From Algoriphagus sp. AK58 (GTDB taxonomy: Bacteria; Bacteroidota; Bacteroidia; Cytophagales; Cyclobacteriaceae): a DNA stretch of 64,000 nucleotides. The stretch covers positions 177,788 to 241,787 of the forward strand of contig NZ_QEIG01000018.1 in assembly GCF_014324365.1 (NCBI RefSeq). Reading direction: 5' to 3'. The notes beneath the pieces were generated by a model. It ran no database searches and had not been told where the DNA came from. It saw only the letters and a program-made list of their open reading frames with translations. Shown here one piece after another: positions 1 to 9,269 of this stretch (positions are counted from its first letter, which is position 1; the number at the start of each line of letters is the position of its first letter). Position numbers and translations under genes: made by a program.

Positions 1-119
1 TTATTCAGCAGCGTGAAAACCATCTGGTGGTCGGGACCCACGGTCGAAGTGTTTATGTGATCGATCTCAAGCCGATTCACGAATGGGCAAAACCAGGACC
101 GCTGGTTATGGAAAAGTAA
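1..119 (+). CDS. C-terminal end of a BNR/sortilin-type repeat protein (partial)
   Basis: An open frame enters from the left edge and stops at the TAA at 117-119. The visible 38 residues include LVVGTHGRSVYVID, a sequence typical of the last blade of the WD40/YVTN/BNR-like 'glycosyl hydrolase' or sortilin-like proteins common in Bacteroidota. These are usually large exported beta-propellers. Only the end is visible, so the length, signal peptide and exact family cannot be judged. A strong terminator follows directly. Confidence 0.6.
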   Translation, partial: IQQRENHLVVGTHGRSVYVIDLKPIHEWAKPGPLVMEK

Positions 120-147
120 AGTTTAACAATCCTCAAGTTTGAAACTA

Positions 148-186
148 AACAGGCCCTTCCGCTTTTTCGAAAGGGCCTGTTTTTTT
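148..186 (+). terminator. Rho-independent terminator after the partial BNR protein
   Basis: An 11-bp inverted repeat (arms 148-158 and 171-181) is followed by a run of seven T. It closes the plus-strand gene ending at 119. The opposing minus-strand barrel gene ends at 209, so it may serve both. Confidence 0.8.
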
Positions 187-208
187 GATCTGGATGATTA
201 AAATCTTA

Positions 209-808
209 TCAGAAAATTCTAAATCCAACTGAAAGAACCCACTGATTAAGTCGATTGTCTGTCGAGAAGGTTCCAATATTTTCCGTGAAACTACTTAACC
301 CTCCTTCGTATTTCCCTTCAACTGAGAGATTACCAAGATCAACTCCCAATCCCGCTTGATACCCCAAAGTAGCATTTTTAAACTCCACATCCTTCAATGT
401 ATCACCTGCTCCCTCCAGGCTAGAATTGATGTTGAAACTGGCAATCGGACCCGCCATCAACCTGAATACCTTCAACATTCTGAAGCCTACCATCACAGGA
501 ACATCAAGTCGATTGAATTTCGCTTCATAATCTTCCGGCACTTGGTTGCTAAAAGGAGGCAAGTTTACACCAAATTTTCCACTGGTCTGGGTAAACAACA
601 CCTCAGGCTGAACGAAAAAACCGGCTGCCCCAAACCTTCCGAAAAGTCCCACATGATAGCCTGTTTGGGCATCATAAGGAATAAAATTCTCATTTTTGAA
701 ATCAATCTTTGTGCTGCTAAGACCAGCCTTTATGCCGATACCGGCCTGTTGAGAAATTGCAGGGATTGCCGCTAAGGCAAAAACCACAGCTAGAAGTAGT
801 TTTTTCAT
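209..808 (-). CDS. Outer-membrane beta-barrel protein (PorT-like family)
   Basis: A 199-residue protein with a clear N-terminal signal peptide (MKKLLLAVVFALAAIPAISQ) followed by glycine- and aromatic-rich alternating strands. It starts with a GIGIKAGLSST-type strand and ends on an aromatic residue (VGFRIF), as expected for Bam-inserted barrels. Length and pattern fit the outer-membrane beta-barrel domain (OMP_b-brl_2, PorT-like) that is very common in Bacteroidota. The specific role is unknown. It stands alone between two intergenic gaps and converges with the gene at the left edge. Confidence 0.7.
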   Translation of the reverse strand: MKKLLLAVVFALAAIPAISQQAGIGIKAGLSSTKIDFKNENFIPYDAQTGYHVGLFGRFGAAGFFVQPEVLFTQTSGKFGVNLPPFSNQVPEDYEAKFNRLDVPVMVGFRMLKVFRLMAGPIASFNINSSLEGAGDTLKDVEFKNATLGYQAGLGVDLGNLSVEGKYEGGLSSFTENIGTFSTDNRLNQWVLSVGFRIF

Positions 809-891
809 GGGATTAGAATTTTGGTTTAGTTTTTTAAAAATCTTGGAATGTTTAATCGCAATTCCTTTGCCAAAAACCGGGTGTATGGATT

Positions 892-1251
892 CTATGCAAT
901 AGCAGACTGGGCCAATTGGTATAGATCGGAGAAATCGAAAGGCTTTGGCACCAAATAATCAAAAAGTTTTCCCGCCTGATTTCGGTAATACTCCACATCG
1001 CCAGAGGTAAATCCTATCACAGGAATTTCTTTTGTCAAATTGCTCTCCTTTACCTGCCCGAGAAACTCAACCCCATTCATTACTGGCATCTGAATATCAG
1101 TGAGGATGACATGAAACGAAGGGTCAAATTCTAAAAATTGAAGAGCTTCCCTGCCGTTTCTGGCGACTACGACCTCATTCTTCCCTCTCTCAAAAATCTT
1201 TCTGAGAATCAAAAGATGGAGTACATTATCATCTACCAAAAGGATTCGCAT
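892..1251 (-). CDS. Single-domain response regulator (CheY-like receiver)
   Basis: The 119 residues form one receiver domain and nothing else. The acidic pair D7-D8, the phosphoacceptor D52 (in LTDIQMPVMNG), T82 and the conserved K103 (in VPKPFDF) are all present, so it should be phosphorylated. There is no output domain. Family knowledge suggests a phosphorelay intermediate or a protein-protein regulator. No histidine kinase lies next to it, so its partner is unknown. Confidence 0.85.
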   Translation of the reverse strand: MRILLVDDNVLHLLILRKIFERGKNEVVVARNGREALQFLEFDPSFHVILTDIQMPVMNGVEFLGQVKESNLTKEIPVIGFTSGDVEYYRNQAGKLFDYLVPKPFDFSDLYQLAQSAIA

Positions 1252-1330
1252 AAAATGAAATACTTTTTCAATTATACGAAATTATTTGAGCATATCATGA
1301 AACAACACCAAGTATCAATTCAAAAATAAA

Positions 1331-1358
1331 GGCTGGCCTTTTTTAAAAGACCAGCCTC
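1331..1358 (-). terminator. Rho-independent terminator of the symporter gene
   Basis: On the minus strand GGCTGG and CCAGCC arms enclose an A/T-rich loop and are followed by a T-rich tract. It lies about 25 bases past the stop of the symporter gene. Confidence 0.6.
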
Positions 1359-1380
1359 CTGATTTAAAGCGAATTACTAA

Positions 1381-2766
1381 TTAAGCTGCCTGTGGAGCTC
1401 CAAACAAGCCCATCATATTTAGAATCAACAAAATGATCACGATAGGGCAAACCCACTTGATGAAGAAAATCCAACCTGTTCGGAAAACACCGGTAAATCC
1501 TGGAGCTCCGAGGGTTAGTTCATCTGCATAATCACTGATTTTTTGAGCCCAGCCGGTGTATAAGGCAAGCATCAAGCAGATCACAATGACTGCAAAAGTA
1601 CCAAAGATAAAGTCCATGGCTCCGAAGAAGCCAACCAGTTCATTACTCAAGAAGGTAAATCGGATTTCTGCGAAAACGTTTCCTTCGATTGATGAAAGCG
1701 CAGATGGAATGGACATGATCATCGCAGCAATCCCCACTGTCCATGTTGCCTTTTTACGATCCCATTTTCTGTCATCGATCAAATAGGCCACTGGCACTTC
1801 CAACATGGAAATTGTGGAAGTCAATGCTGCCACCATCAACAAAATGAAAAATAAACCACCGATGATGTTACCTCCTGGCATGGCATCAAAGACTTTCGGT
1901 AATACGTCAAATACCAAGGCTGGGCCAGCCGCTGGATCCTTGCCCGGAAGCAAAGCAAACAAGGCAGGGAACACCATTAAACCACCCAATAAAGCAACGG
2001 CTGTATCCATCCCCGCAATCCATCCTGAGGACTGGATAATATTTGATTTTTTATCCAGGTAAGAACCAAAAGTGATCATCAAGCCCCAACCTACAGACAT
2101 AGAGAAAAACGCCTGACCTAGCGCTTGAAGAATTACCGTGCCATTGATTTTGGAGAAATCAGGATTTAAATAATACTCAATCCCGGCTTCAGCACCTTCC
2201 AAAGTCACTGATCGTCCAGCAATGAAAAGAATGATGATAAATAGGATAGGCATCAAAAATTTGGCAGCCTTTTCAATACCCCCAGAAACTCCACCTAACA
2301 CGATCAGGATGGTGAGAAGAATAAAGAAGAAGGTAAGTGGAATCACGTACATAGGAGTCTGGACAAACTCCTCAAAATCGACAGGAATATTGATGATTTC
2401 GGTGAAAATATAACCAACAGTCCATCCAGCAATCACGGAATAGTAACTAAAGACAAAAAAGCAGACCGCTACGCAAAGTACACCTGCCAACTGCCAAAAC
2501 TTATTTCCACCTGTATCACGGATTGCCCCAATTGGGTTTTTGCCGGACTTTCTTCCTAAAGCAATTTCATTGAAAAGAAGGGGTAGTCCAATAAAGACGA
2601 CACAAAGAATGTATACGAACACGAACGCTCCTCCTCCGTTTTCACCGGTGAGGTAAGGGAATCTCCAAATATTACCAAGTCCTACAGCTGAACCAGCTGC
2701 AGCCATAATAAATCCAAGACTCGATCCAAATTGGCCTCTTTCCTCGGTATTAGAATTTACTGCCAT
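1381..2766 (-). CDS. Sodium-dependent transporter, neurotransmitter:sodium symporter (SNF) family
   Basis: A 461-residue polytopic membrane protein. The N-terminal GSSLGFIMAAAGSAVGLGNI and WRFPYL are the hallmark of TM1 in NSS/SNF symporters (LeuT fold), where the unwound helix binds substrate and Na+. It probably has 11-12 membrane helices, as in bacterial members such as MhsT and LeuT. These import amino acids or related amines with sodium. The substrate cannot be read from sequence. It lies 39 bases downstream of the SDR reductase gene on the same strand and could be the last gene of that operon, or separate. Confidence 0.9.
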   Translation of the reverse strand: MAVNSNTEERGQFGSSLGFIMAAAGSAVGLGNIWRFPYLTGENGGGAFVFVYILCVVFIGLPLLFNEIALGRKSGKNPIGAIRDTGGNKFWQLAGVLCVAVCFFVFSYYSVIAGWTVGYIFTEIINIPVDFEEFVQTPMYVIPLTFFFILLTILIVLGGVSGGIEKAAKFLMPILFIIILFIAGRSVTLEGAEAGIEYYLNPDFSKINGTVILQALGQAFFSMSVGWGLMITFGSYLDKKSNIIQSSGWIAGMDTAVALLGGLMVFPALFALLPGKDPAAGPALVFDVLPKVFDAMPGGNIIGGLFFILLMVAALTSTISMLEVPVAYLIDDRKWDRKKATWTVGIAAMIMSIPSALSSIEGNVFAEIRFTFLSNELVGFFGAMDFIFGTFAVIVICLMLALYTGWAQKISDYADELTLGAPGFTGVFRTGWIFFIKWVCPIVIILLILNMMGLFGAPQAA

Positions 2767-2805
2767 AGATAATGCTAAAGTTAGATAAAGGGTATAAACT
2801 GCTTT

Positions 2806-3741
2806 TTAAGAGCGGGCTAAGATAATTTGTTTTGCTAAAATACCTATCCCCGTTCGGAAAGTTTTGGGCTCATATCCGAGTAGTTTCCTTGCTTTTTCAA
2901 TCACAAAACCTGTTTTCATCGGACGTTTGGCAGGCTGTTTGAATTTTGTGGAGTCGGTTTTCTTAATCAACGTTTTGTCCAAGCCAAAATAATCGGCAGT
3001 TTCTATGGCCATTTGATAAGGGGTCAAAAGTTCCGAACCGGAAATGTTAAAGACTCCTGTAGCCTCTTTTTCAGCGATCAAAATACATCCCGCGGCAAGG
3101 TCCTCGGCCAGTGTTGGGGTTCTCAATTGATCATCCACCACTTGAATTTCTTTACCTGCTTCCAGCGAAGACTTCACCCAAAGAATGATGTTGGAACGGC
3201 TAAGCCCTTCCGCGATTCCATAAACCAAGACAGTCCTGGCAATAGCCCATTTCAACTTGGAATTCATCACCAACTGCTCACCTTCCAACTTAGTCCGCCC
3301 ATAATAGTTGACAGGATCAGGACTGGCATCTTCGAGATAGGGATTATTTCCATCCTCGCCCGAAAAAATAAAATCGGTGGATACAAAAATGAAATGCGAA
3401 CCAATACCCTCAGCAGCCTCCACCAGGTATTTCGTTGCCAAGACATTTGCCCGATAGCAAGCCTCCTGATTGAGTTCGCACTCATCCACATGCGTCATAG
3501 CTGCTCCGTGAATGATCACCTCAGGCTTCAGTCTTGACAACACCTCTTGGACATCACTTGGATTTTCAATATCCATAGTCTGGTATTGAAAACCTCCTCT
3601 CAAGAGTCGGCTTGGACCACGTCCGGTGGCGATAACTTCAAAATCTCCTTTGCTGACAAGCTGTGCTACAAGCTTATGCCCAAGTAGTCCATTGGCACCT
3701 GTGATAAGGATTTTAGGTTTAATTGGAAACCGGGTAGACAT
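2806..3741 (-). CDS. RmlD-like SDR family sugar-nucleotide reductase
   Basis: From the ATG at 3739-3741 this is a 311-residue extended SDR. The Rossmann motif GANGLLG is at 15-21 and the catalytic pair Y147/K151 is in NYYGRTKLEGE. STDFIFSG and the late substrate region match dTDP-4-dehydrorhamnose reductase (RmlD) relatives. No rmlA, rmlB or rmlC lies nearby, so the substrate is open. A longer start at 3783 would run deep into the upstream cyclophilin gene. The chosen start overlaps its stop by 23 bases, which suggests translational coupling. Confidence 0.8.
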   Translation of the reverse strand: MSTRFPIKPKILITGANGLLGHKLVAQLVSKGDFEVIATGRGPSRLLRGGFQYQTMDIENPSDVQEVLSRLKPEVIIHGAAMTHVDECELNQEACYRANVLATKYLVEAAEGIGSHFIFVSTDFIFSGEDGNNPYLEDASPDPVNYYGRTKLEGEQLVMNSKLKWAIARTVLVYGIAEGLSRSNIILWVKSSLEAGKEIQVVDDQLRTPTLAEDLAAGCILIAEKEATGVFNISGSELLTPYQMAIETADYFGLDKTLIKKTDSTKFKQPAKRPMKTGFVIEKARKLLGYEPKTFRTGIGILAKQIILARS

Positions 3742-4564
3742 AGCCAAATTCTTTTTCGATTTTCTTTCGCGATACTTTTTCAACCGTGACCTTCATAAAT
3801 ACAGGCTGATTGGGCACTTCTCTGGAGGTAGGCTCAGCAGCGATTTTGTCCACTACATCCAAGCCACTCAAGACCTGTCCAAAAACAGTGTATTCAAAAT
3901 CCAGGTGAGGAGTCCCTCCAAGTTCCGCATAGGCTTTGATTTGTTCGGGAGTATAATCCTTGGTCAATTTGATGTTGAGTGTTTTTGCGATCTCATCCCT
4001 TTTAGTTAGCAGAAGGTTGGTCAGACTGTCAAATTTTTGCTCCTCAAATAAGCGGGAATACTCCTTCTTCAACGCTTGGCCGGAACCTAGCTGCATGTAC
4101 TGAAATACAGCCTTTTGCAAGGCAGGAAAATCCGTGGTCAGCTCCAACTCCTCGTAGGTTCTACCTTGCACAATATAAAACTGAGAACCATTGCTTCTTT
4201 TTTGCGGGTTAATATTGTCACCTTGACGAGCTGCGGCGATCATTCCTCTGATGTGAACATGCTTGGGCAAAATCTCTGCGGGGAGGGTCGGCCACTGCTG
4301 GGCAGGCAATCCTTCTTTTCCAAACACATCTCCACCTTGGACCATAAATCCCTGAATCACACGATGAAACTGAGTCGAATCAAATCTTCCGGCCTCTGCA
4401 AGGGTAATAAAATTGTTTTTATGCTCGGGAGTATCGTCAAAAAGGACAGCTTTGATTTCTCCGTGGCGTGTAGAAATGGTGATAAGGTAATCTTTGTCTT
4501 TTCCGCAAGCCCAAGAACTGATCAGAATAAGGCCGAAGATCAGAAATTTACTAAGCGTTCTCAT
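3719..4564 (-). CDS. Lipoprotein peptidyl-prolyl cis-trans isomerase, cyclophilin type
   Basis: From the ATG at 4562-4564 (1 base past the hemC stop) the protein has 281 residues. It starts with a lipoprotein signal whose lipobox ends SWAC, with the lipidated cysteine at 20. Cyclophilin signatures follow: FHRVIQGFMVQGGD, GSQFYIVQG and YTVFGQVLSG. A helical insert of roughly 75 residues between SQFYIVQG and YTVFGQV makes it longer than a minimal cyclophilin. It probably assists folding of envelope proteins on the periplasmic side. It is co-transcribed with hemC and the SDR gene. Confidence 0.9.
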   Translation of the reverse strand: MRTLSKFLIFGLILISSWACGKDKDYLITISTRHGEIKAVLFDDTPEHKNNFITLAEAGRFDSTQFHRVIQGFMVQGGDVFGKEGLPAQQWPTLPAEILPKHVHIRGMIAAARQGDNINPQKRSNGSQFYIVQGRTYEELELTTDFPALQKAVFQYMQLGSGQALKKEYSRLFEEQKFDSLTNLLLTKRDEIAKTLNIKLTKDYTPEQIKAYAELGGTPHLDFEYTVFGQVLSGLDVVDKIAAEPTSREVPNQPVFMKVTVEKVSRKKIEKEFGYVYPVSN

Positions 4565-4565
4565 T

Positions 4566-5501
4566 TCAGGATTGTGCTTTTTTGATTTGTTCCAATATTT
4601 CTTTTCCACCGGCAGCCAACACTTTCGATGCTAGCTCTTGGCCAAGGCTCTCCGGATCTGAGCTGGACCCTTGAAGGTTAAAAGAGATTCTATTCTTCCC
4701 ATCCAGACTCACAATTCCTCCGTTCAGCTCCAAGTGATTTCCATTCATCTTGGCCAAGGCAAAAACAGGAATACTGCAACCTCCCTCCAAGACACGTAGA
4801 TAAGCACGCTCAGCCCGAAGCCTTGCTTCAGTCTCGGGATGATTACAGGCCTGAATTATCTGATGGCGAAGGCCGGGATCAAGATTTTTTGCAGACTCAA
4901 TCGCTACAGATCCCTGACCTACTGCAGGAGTGAATTCATCCAATTCCAGGTACTCGGCAATCATCTCATCATATCCCATGCGATGGACACCGGCAAAAGC
5001 CAAGAGCAAGGCATCGCATAGTCCCTCCTCCATTTTTCGGATTCGGGTCTGAAGATTGCCTCTGACATCCACTGTTTTGACATGGGGATAAAAATGCTTC
5101 AATGTGGCAATCCTTCGGGTTGAAGAAGTACCCAAAACCAAGGGTTGTGAGGCATCTGAAATAGAAATTCCTTTTTTGGTAGAAAGGAGAATGTCATTTT
5201 CCCTTTCTCTTTCGGTAAAAGCAATGATTTCAAAGTCCTCAGATAGATTGGACTGCATATCCTTAGCAGAATGGACAGCGATGTCAATTCTGCCATCCAG
5301 CAGCTGATCTTCGAGCTCTTGGGTAAAAACGCCCTTTGAACCGATCTTAGAAATAGATACATCTAAGATCTGATCTCCTTTGGTATCAATGATGACGATT
5401 TCGGATTCCAGCCCGGCACTTTTTAGCAAGTCCTCTACATGGTATGCCTGCCAAAGCGCCAATTTACTCCCTCTGGTACCGATTTTTATGACTCTACTCA
5501 T
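4566..5501 (-). CDS. hemC: Hydroxymethylbilane synthase (porphobilinogen deaminase)
   Basis: The 311-residue protein joins four porphobilinogens into hydroxymethylbilane, third step of tetrapyrrole synthesis from ALA. Visible motifs: N-terminal IGTRGSKLALWQ, GVFTQELE, VHSAKDMQS, GTSSTRR and LEGGCSIPV. C242 in the last motif is the attachment site for the dipyrromethane cofactor. Length is normal. The ATG at 5499-5501 shares a base with the rimK stop (TAATG). hemB and hemE are elsewhere in the window, so the pathway is not clustered. Confidence 0.97.
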   Translation of the reverse strand: MSRVIKIGTRGSKLALWQAYHVEDLLKSAGLESEIVIIDTKGDQILDVSISKIGSKGVFTQELEDQLLDGRIDIAVHSAKDMQSNLSEDFEIIAFTERERENDILLSTKKGISISDASQPLVLGTSSTRRIATLKHFYPHVKTVDVRGNLQTRIRKMEEGLCDALLLAFAGVHRMGYDEMIAEYLELDEFTPAVGQGSVAIESAKNLDPGLRHQIIQACNHPETEARLRAERAYLRVLEGGCSIPVFALAKMNGNHLELNGGIVSLDGKNRISFNLQGSSSDPESLGQELASKVLAAGGKEILEQIKKAQS

Positions 5502-6406
5502 TAATGTTTTTCTCGTTTAGAAGATTTTTTGCGAACACCTTCCTCCACAAATTTGATGATTTCGGCTGCGATATTTATACCGGTTGCACTTTCTATTCCC
5601 TCAAGCCCAGGTGAGCTGTTCACTTCCAAAATCAGTGGCCCTCTGGCAGATTGAAGCATATCCACTCCTGCCACGTCCAATCCCAAAGCTTTCGCTGCAT
5701 TAAGTGCCGCTTGCTTCTCTACCCTGCTCAATTTGATCACAGTGGCCACGCCTCCCCGATGAAGGTTGGATCGAAACTCACCTTCAGCGCCTTGTCGCTT
5801 CATGGCTCCGACCACTTTCCCATTGACTACAAACGCCCGGATATCCGCGCCTTTGGCTTCTTTGATAAATTCCTGAACGATAATCCTGGCCTTCAATCCG
5901 TGAAATGCCTCCACGACCGACTGCGCTGCTTTTTTAGTCTCCGCCAACACTACTCCCAATCCCTGCGTACCTTCCAGCAACTTGATGATGACAGGAGCTC
6001 CGCCGACCTGCTCGATCAGTTGCTTTTCACCTCCTTTGGAAAAATTGGTAAATGCCGTCTTTGGCATACCAAGTCCGTTTTTAGAAAGAATCTGCAGGCT
6101 CCTTAGTTTGTCTCGGCTACGCACAATCGCCTGCGAAGTCACGACTGAAAAGGCCCCCATCAACTCAAACTGACGGACCACCGCAGTTCCGTAAAATGTC
6201 ACAGACGCTCCTATTCGGGGAATAATTGCATCCACTCCTTCCAGCTTTTGACCTTTGTAAATAATGGAAGGTCCTTCTTGCTCGATGATCAGATCACAGA
6301 GACTGTGATCGACTACCATGGCTTCATGACCGGCTTTTTGAATTTCTTCAACTAGCCTTCGGGTAGAGAATAACTTTGGATTCCTCGAAAGGATGGCAAT
6401 TTTCAT
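5501..6406 (-). CDS. rimK: RimK-type ATP-grasp ligase (ribosomal protein S6 modification family)
   Basis: The 301-residue protein has the RimK N-terminal domain ([17 protein letters not shown]) and an ATP-grasp core ([51 protein letters not shown]). RimK adds glutamates to the C terminus of ribosomal protein S6 in gamma-proteobacteria. Related ligases act on other targets, so the acceptor here is an inference. The gene overlaps the preceding protease gene by 4 bases (ATGA) and touches hemC downstream. The rimK-protease pair is conserved in several phyla. Confidence 0.9.
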   Translation of the reverse strand: MKIAILSRNPKLFSTRRLVEEIQKAGHEAMVVDHSLCDLIIEQEGPSIIYKGQKLEGVDAIIPRIGASVTFYGTAVVRQFELMGAFSVVTSQAIVRSRDKLRSLQILSKNGLGMPKTAFTNFSKGGEKQLIEQVGGAPVIIKLLEGTQGLGVVLAETKKAAQSVVEAFHGLKARIIVQEFIKEAKGADIRAFVVNGKVVGAMKRQGAEGEFRSNLHRGGVATVIKLSRVEKQAALNAAKALGLDVAGVDMLQSARGPLILEVNSSPGLEGIESATGINIAAEIIKFVEEGVRKKSSKREKH

Positions 6407-6843
6407 TTCTTTTTGCGGTAGGTTTTTCCCAAGTTGGTTTTGGATACATCCACAAGGAATCTTCCTCGAAGAATCTTTCTGCCCAGCAAGATGGAATTTT
6501 TCATACTGGACCTGTCTGTGAGCGTAAACTCCGCCCGATAAGTTTCTCCGGCGAGTTGTAATTTGGTCTCGATCAGGTAGCGGACCTCTGCCTGCCCGAA
6601 GGAGTTTTTGACTTTCTTTTCTCGGTAGTTTTCAAAAACGAGGGTTTTCCCTGTGAATTTTTGATGCTTGGGCATCAGGATTTGAAATTTCAGCACTTTT
6701 TTTCCATCCATTTCTTCCTCCCTGATTTCCTCTGCATGCAGGCTGCTGGTATAAGCCCCGGTATCGATTTTGGCCCACACCAGATTAAGGCCCAATTCCG
6801 GAAGAGTAATTTTTTCCTTTCGACCGATTAGTTTTTGCTCCAT
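6403..6843 (-). CDS. RimK-associated retropepsin-like protease (ATP-dependent zinc protease superfamily, RimB-like)
   Basis: A 146-residue protein of the COG4067 / 'Zn_protease' family. The motif [14 protein letters not shown] near residues 24-37 contains the Asp-Thr-Gly-Ala active-site signature of retropepsin-like aspartic proteases. The C-terminal [15 protein letters not shown] matches the second conserved block. In Pseudomonas the homologue RimB lies with RimK and acts in S6 modification. The same two-gene order and the 4-base overlap suggest a joint role here. The older name 'zinc protease' is probably misleading, because no zinc motif is visible. Confidence 0.85.
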   Translation of the reverse strand: MEQKLIGRKEKITLPELGLNLVWAKIDTGAYTSSLHAEEIREEEMDGKKVLKFQILMPKHQKFTGKTLVFENYREKKVKNSFGQAEVRYLIETKLQLAGETYRAEFTLTDRSSMKNSILLGRKILRGRFLVDVSKTNLGKTYRKKK

Positions 6844-6846
6844 GAC

Positions 6847-7992
6847 TTAGTTTTTTGACATCATTAGCAGCAATTCCATGGACAGGTCGGTAAAAATCAT
6901 TTTGGCATTTCCGTTTCTTTCGAGATGATAATGTGCCTTATTGAAAGCATCATACATCTTTAGGGCATGATCCTCTGTGAGTACATTTTTACTGATCTTA
7001 TTGATAAATTCCCGATCCTCATCGGTGGTGCGAAGCAGGTTTTCCAGTTCAAGATTCTTGAGCATGATTTCTCGGGTCACATTAAGTCCCGCCAAAATCA
7101 AAGACTTCTGTGCCTCTTTGTCGTACTTGTGGAATTCCTCTGAAAGATTGAAAAGGTCTTTGAGATTTTTGGTCACACAAAGCCTAAACCAATCCCTTAC
7201 CTGCCGAACCGTCTGATCTTCCACGTTTTCTAAAAGACGGTAAGCTTCTCTCAGGTTTCCATCGGCAAGCATGGCGATCTGCTCAGCGGCCTTGGTTTCG
7301 CAAAGTCCGGTATCAACTAGGTGATTTTTAATTTCCTCATCGGAAAAAGCCCGAACCATGATTTTTTGCGTTCGCGAAAGTATGGTGGTCAAGAGTTGAT
7401 CCGCTTGTGAGGTCACCAACATGAATATTGTCTTTGCAGGTGGCTCTTCGATGATTTTCAAAAGGGAGTTGGCCGCCGAGGGGTGGAGAAATTCCGGTGC
7501 CCAGATCAGCATGATCTTATATCCGCCTTCGAAAGACATTAATGAAAGCGCCTGAATGATTTTTCTAGCCGCTGCTTTGGAAATATTCAATTGCTTTTTC
7601 TCAAAGCCATTGAAGTAAATAAAGTCGTGGACATTACCGTAGGGATTTCCCAACGCGAATTTTCTCCAGTTGGCGAGCACATCTACCTTTTCTTCTTTTT
7701 CTGTTTCCTCTCCTCCTTCGTCATCTTTGCTTGAGGCCACGACGGGGAAAGCAAAATTCAAATCAGGCATGATGAGCTTTTTCATCCGCTGACAAGCACC
7801 ACAGGTACCGCAAGAATCTGAATCGGTCGGATTTTCGCAATAGAGGTATGTCGCCAAGGCCAAGGCCAAGGTCAAATTAGCTGAGCCTTCTGGCCCATGA
7901 AAAAGCAAGGCATGCGCCAAATGATTGAATTTGACCGCATTGAGTAGCTTTTCTTTGGTCTCGGGGAGCCCTGGTATTTCTGCAAACTGCAT
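6847..7992 (-). CDS. holB: DNA polymerase III subunit delta'
   Basis: A 381-residue clamp-loader subunit. The zinc-knuckle cysteines are C52, C61, C64 and C67. The P-loop position reads GPEGSANLT instead of GxxxxGKT, as expected for delta', which does not hydrolyse ATP. The sensor region SLLKIIEEPPAKTIFMLVTS is well conserved. It loads the beta clamp together with the delta and tau/gamma subunits. It sits 3 bases before the protease gene and 11 bases after the GlmU-like gene. Confidence 0.95.
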   Translation of the reverse strand: MQFAEIPGLPETKEKLLNAVKFNHLAHALLFHGPEGSANLTLALALATYLYCENPTDSDSCGTCGACQRMKKLIMPDLNFAFPVVASSKDDEGGEETEKEEKVDVLANWRKFALGNPYGNVHDFIYFNGFEKKQLNISKAAARKIIQALSLMSFEGGYKIMLIWAPEFLHPSAANSLLKIIEEPPAKTIFMLVTSQADQLLTTILSRTQKIMVRAFSDEEIKNHLVDTGLCETKAAEQIAMLADGNLREAYRLLENVEDQTVRQVRDWFRLCVTKNLKDLFNLSEEFHKYDKEAQKSLILAGLNVTREIMLKNLELENLLRTTDEDREFINKISKNVLTEDHALKMYDAFNKAHYHLERNGNAKMIFTDLSMELLLMMSKN

Positions 7993-8003
7993 ATCCGGAT
8001 CGA

Positions 8004-9200
8004 TCAGGAAGTTTTATCCCAAATTCTGTAGCTTTTGGTCAATTCAAAAACCTTGTCCACGATTTCTTTTTCCTCGGGAGTCCATTCTACTCCCCTTCTG
8101 GCATACACCGCCTTGGCTGTCTCCTCAAACTTAGCGATGGTAAAGGTCGAAAAGCCCGCTGCACCTCCCCAAGAGAAGGAAGGAATGAAATTGCGGGGAT
8201 AGCCATCTCCGAAAATATTGGCTCCTACTCCCACCACGGTACCGGTATTGAACATGGTATTGATCCCGCACTTGCTATGATCGCCCATCATCAAGCCGCA
8301 AAACTGTAACCCTGTATTGGAAAAACCGCCTTTGGTATAATCCCAGAGTTTGACCGGAGCGTAGTTGTTTTTAAGGTTGGAAGTATTGGTGTCCGCACCG
8401 AGATTACACCATTCTCCCAAGACAGAATTGCCAAGGAATCCTTCGTGACCTTTGTTGGAGTAGCCAAAAATCACCGAATTGGAAATTTCGCCTCCTACTT
8501 TGGAAAACGGCCCTACGGTGGTATCACCACGGAGCTTTGCTCCCATATTTACGGTAGACCCTTCGCACAGCGCAAATGGGCCTCTTATTAAGGATCCTTC
8601 TTGAATTTCTGTATTCTTTCCGATATAGATAGGGCCACCTTCTGCATTGAGAACTGCCGCTTTGATTTTGGCACCTTCTTCAATAAAAATCTGATCCGCA
8701 CCATACACAATCGTATGAGGATCTTTCAATGGCTGCGAAATCCTTCCTGCGGTAAGAAGAGAAAAATCCTTCCGGATTTCAGATCCATTGAATTGGAAAA
8801 TATGCCAGGTTTTTTGAAGTAAAACTGGCTCAAACGTCAGCTGAACGACGTTTCTTTCGGCTGCAAAGCTGAGATTCTTCTCGGTCTCTCCGATATAGCC
8901 GGCTAGGAAAACCTTCCCAAAATAGAGGGCTTGATCCTCTTTCAGGGCATTTATCGCCTGAATAGCATCAGAATCCGGCATCCAAGAACCATTGATAGCG
9001 AGAGCCTTTTCTGAAATTCTAGGAAATTTTTTCTGAAGGTAATCCTGCGTCAAATATGAAATCTTGGCTCCGGTAAGCTTATTCCATTTTTCAGAGATCT
9101 TGAGAATACCCACTCGGATATCTGCCACAGGTCTGGTAAAAGTAAACGGAAGTAAGGATCCTCTTATCGCAGGATCGTCAAATAATAGAATATGGGTCAT
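8004..9200 (-). CDS. GlmU-type sugar nucleotidyltransferase / acyltransferase (alternative Bacteroidota form)
   Basis: From the ATG at 9198-9200 it is 398 residues long and begins MTHILLFDDPAIRGSLLPFT. The N-terminal half lacks the usual LxxGxGTRM nucleotide loop. The C-terminal half (about 195-380) is a left-handed beta helix with hexapeptide repeats (VYGADQIFIEEGAKIKAAVL, GRNTEIQ-like and GANIFGDG segments). This matches the alternative GlmU family of Bacteroidota (TIGR03991 type), which is thought to make UDP-GlcNAc for the envelope. The longer start at 9266 would run through the rpmE2 terminator and is rejected. Confidence 0.85.
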   Translation of the reverse strand: MTHILLFDDPAIRGSLLPFTFTRPVADIRVGILKISEKWNKLTGAKISYLTQDYLQKKFPRISEKALAINGSWMPDSDAIQAINALKEDQALYFGKVFLAGYIGETEKNLSFAAERNVVQLTFEPVLLQKTWHIFQFNGSEIRKDFSLLTAGRISQPLKDPHTIVYGADQIFIEEGAKIKAAVLNAEGGPIYIGKNTEIQEGSLIRGPFALCEGSTVNMGAKLRGDTTVGPFSKVGGEISNSVIFGYSNKGHEGFLGNSVLGEWCNLGADTNTSNLKNNYAPVKLWDYTKGGFSNTGLQFCGLMMGDHSKCGINTMFNTGTVVGVGANIFGDGYPRNFIPSFSWGGAAGFSTFTIAKFEETAKAVYARRGVEWTPEEKEIVDKVFELTKSYRIWDKTS

Positions 9201-9210
9201 AGGGCAAAAA

Positions 9211-9250
9211 TAAAAAAGTCTCCCGGAATCCTTGCTCCGGGAGACTTTTT
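9211..9250 (-). terminator. Rho-independent terminator of rpmE2
   Basis: A 13-14-bp inverted repeat (AAAAAGTCTCCCGG / CCGGGAGACTTTTT) followed by T-rich sequence on the minus strand. It lies between rpmE2 and the GlmU-like gene. It decides the GlmU-like start at 9200. Confidence 0.85.
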
Positions 9251-9269
9251 CGGCTGATTCCACCAAGAA

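Noticed and set aside
356..775. Plus-strand ORF opposite the beta-barrel gene
   Set aside because: It is the reverse-strand shadow of 209-808. It has no start context and an unlikely composition.
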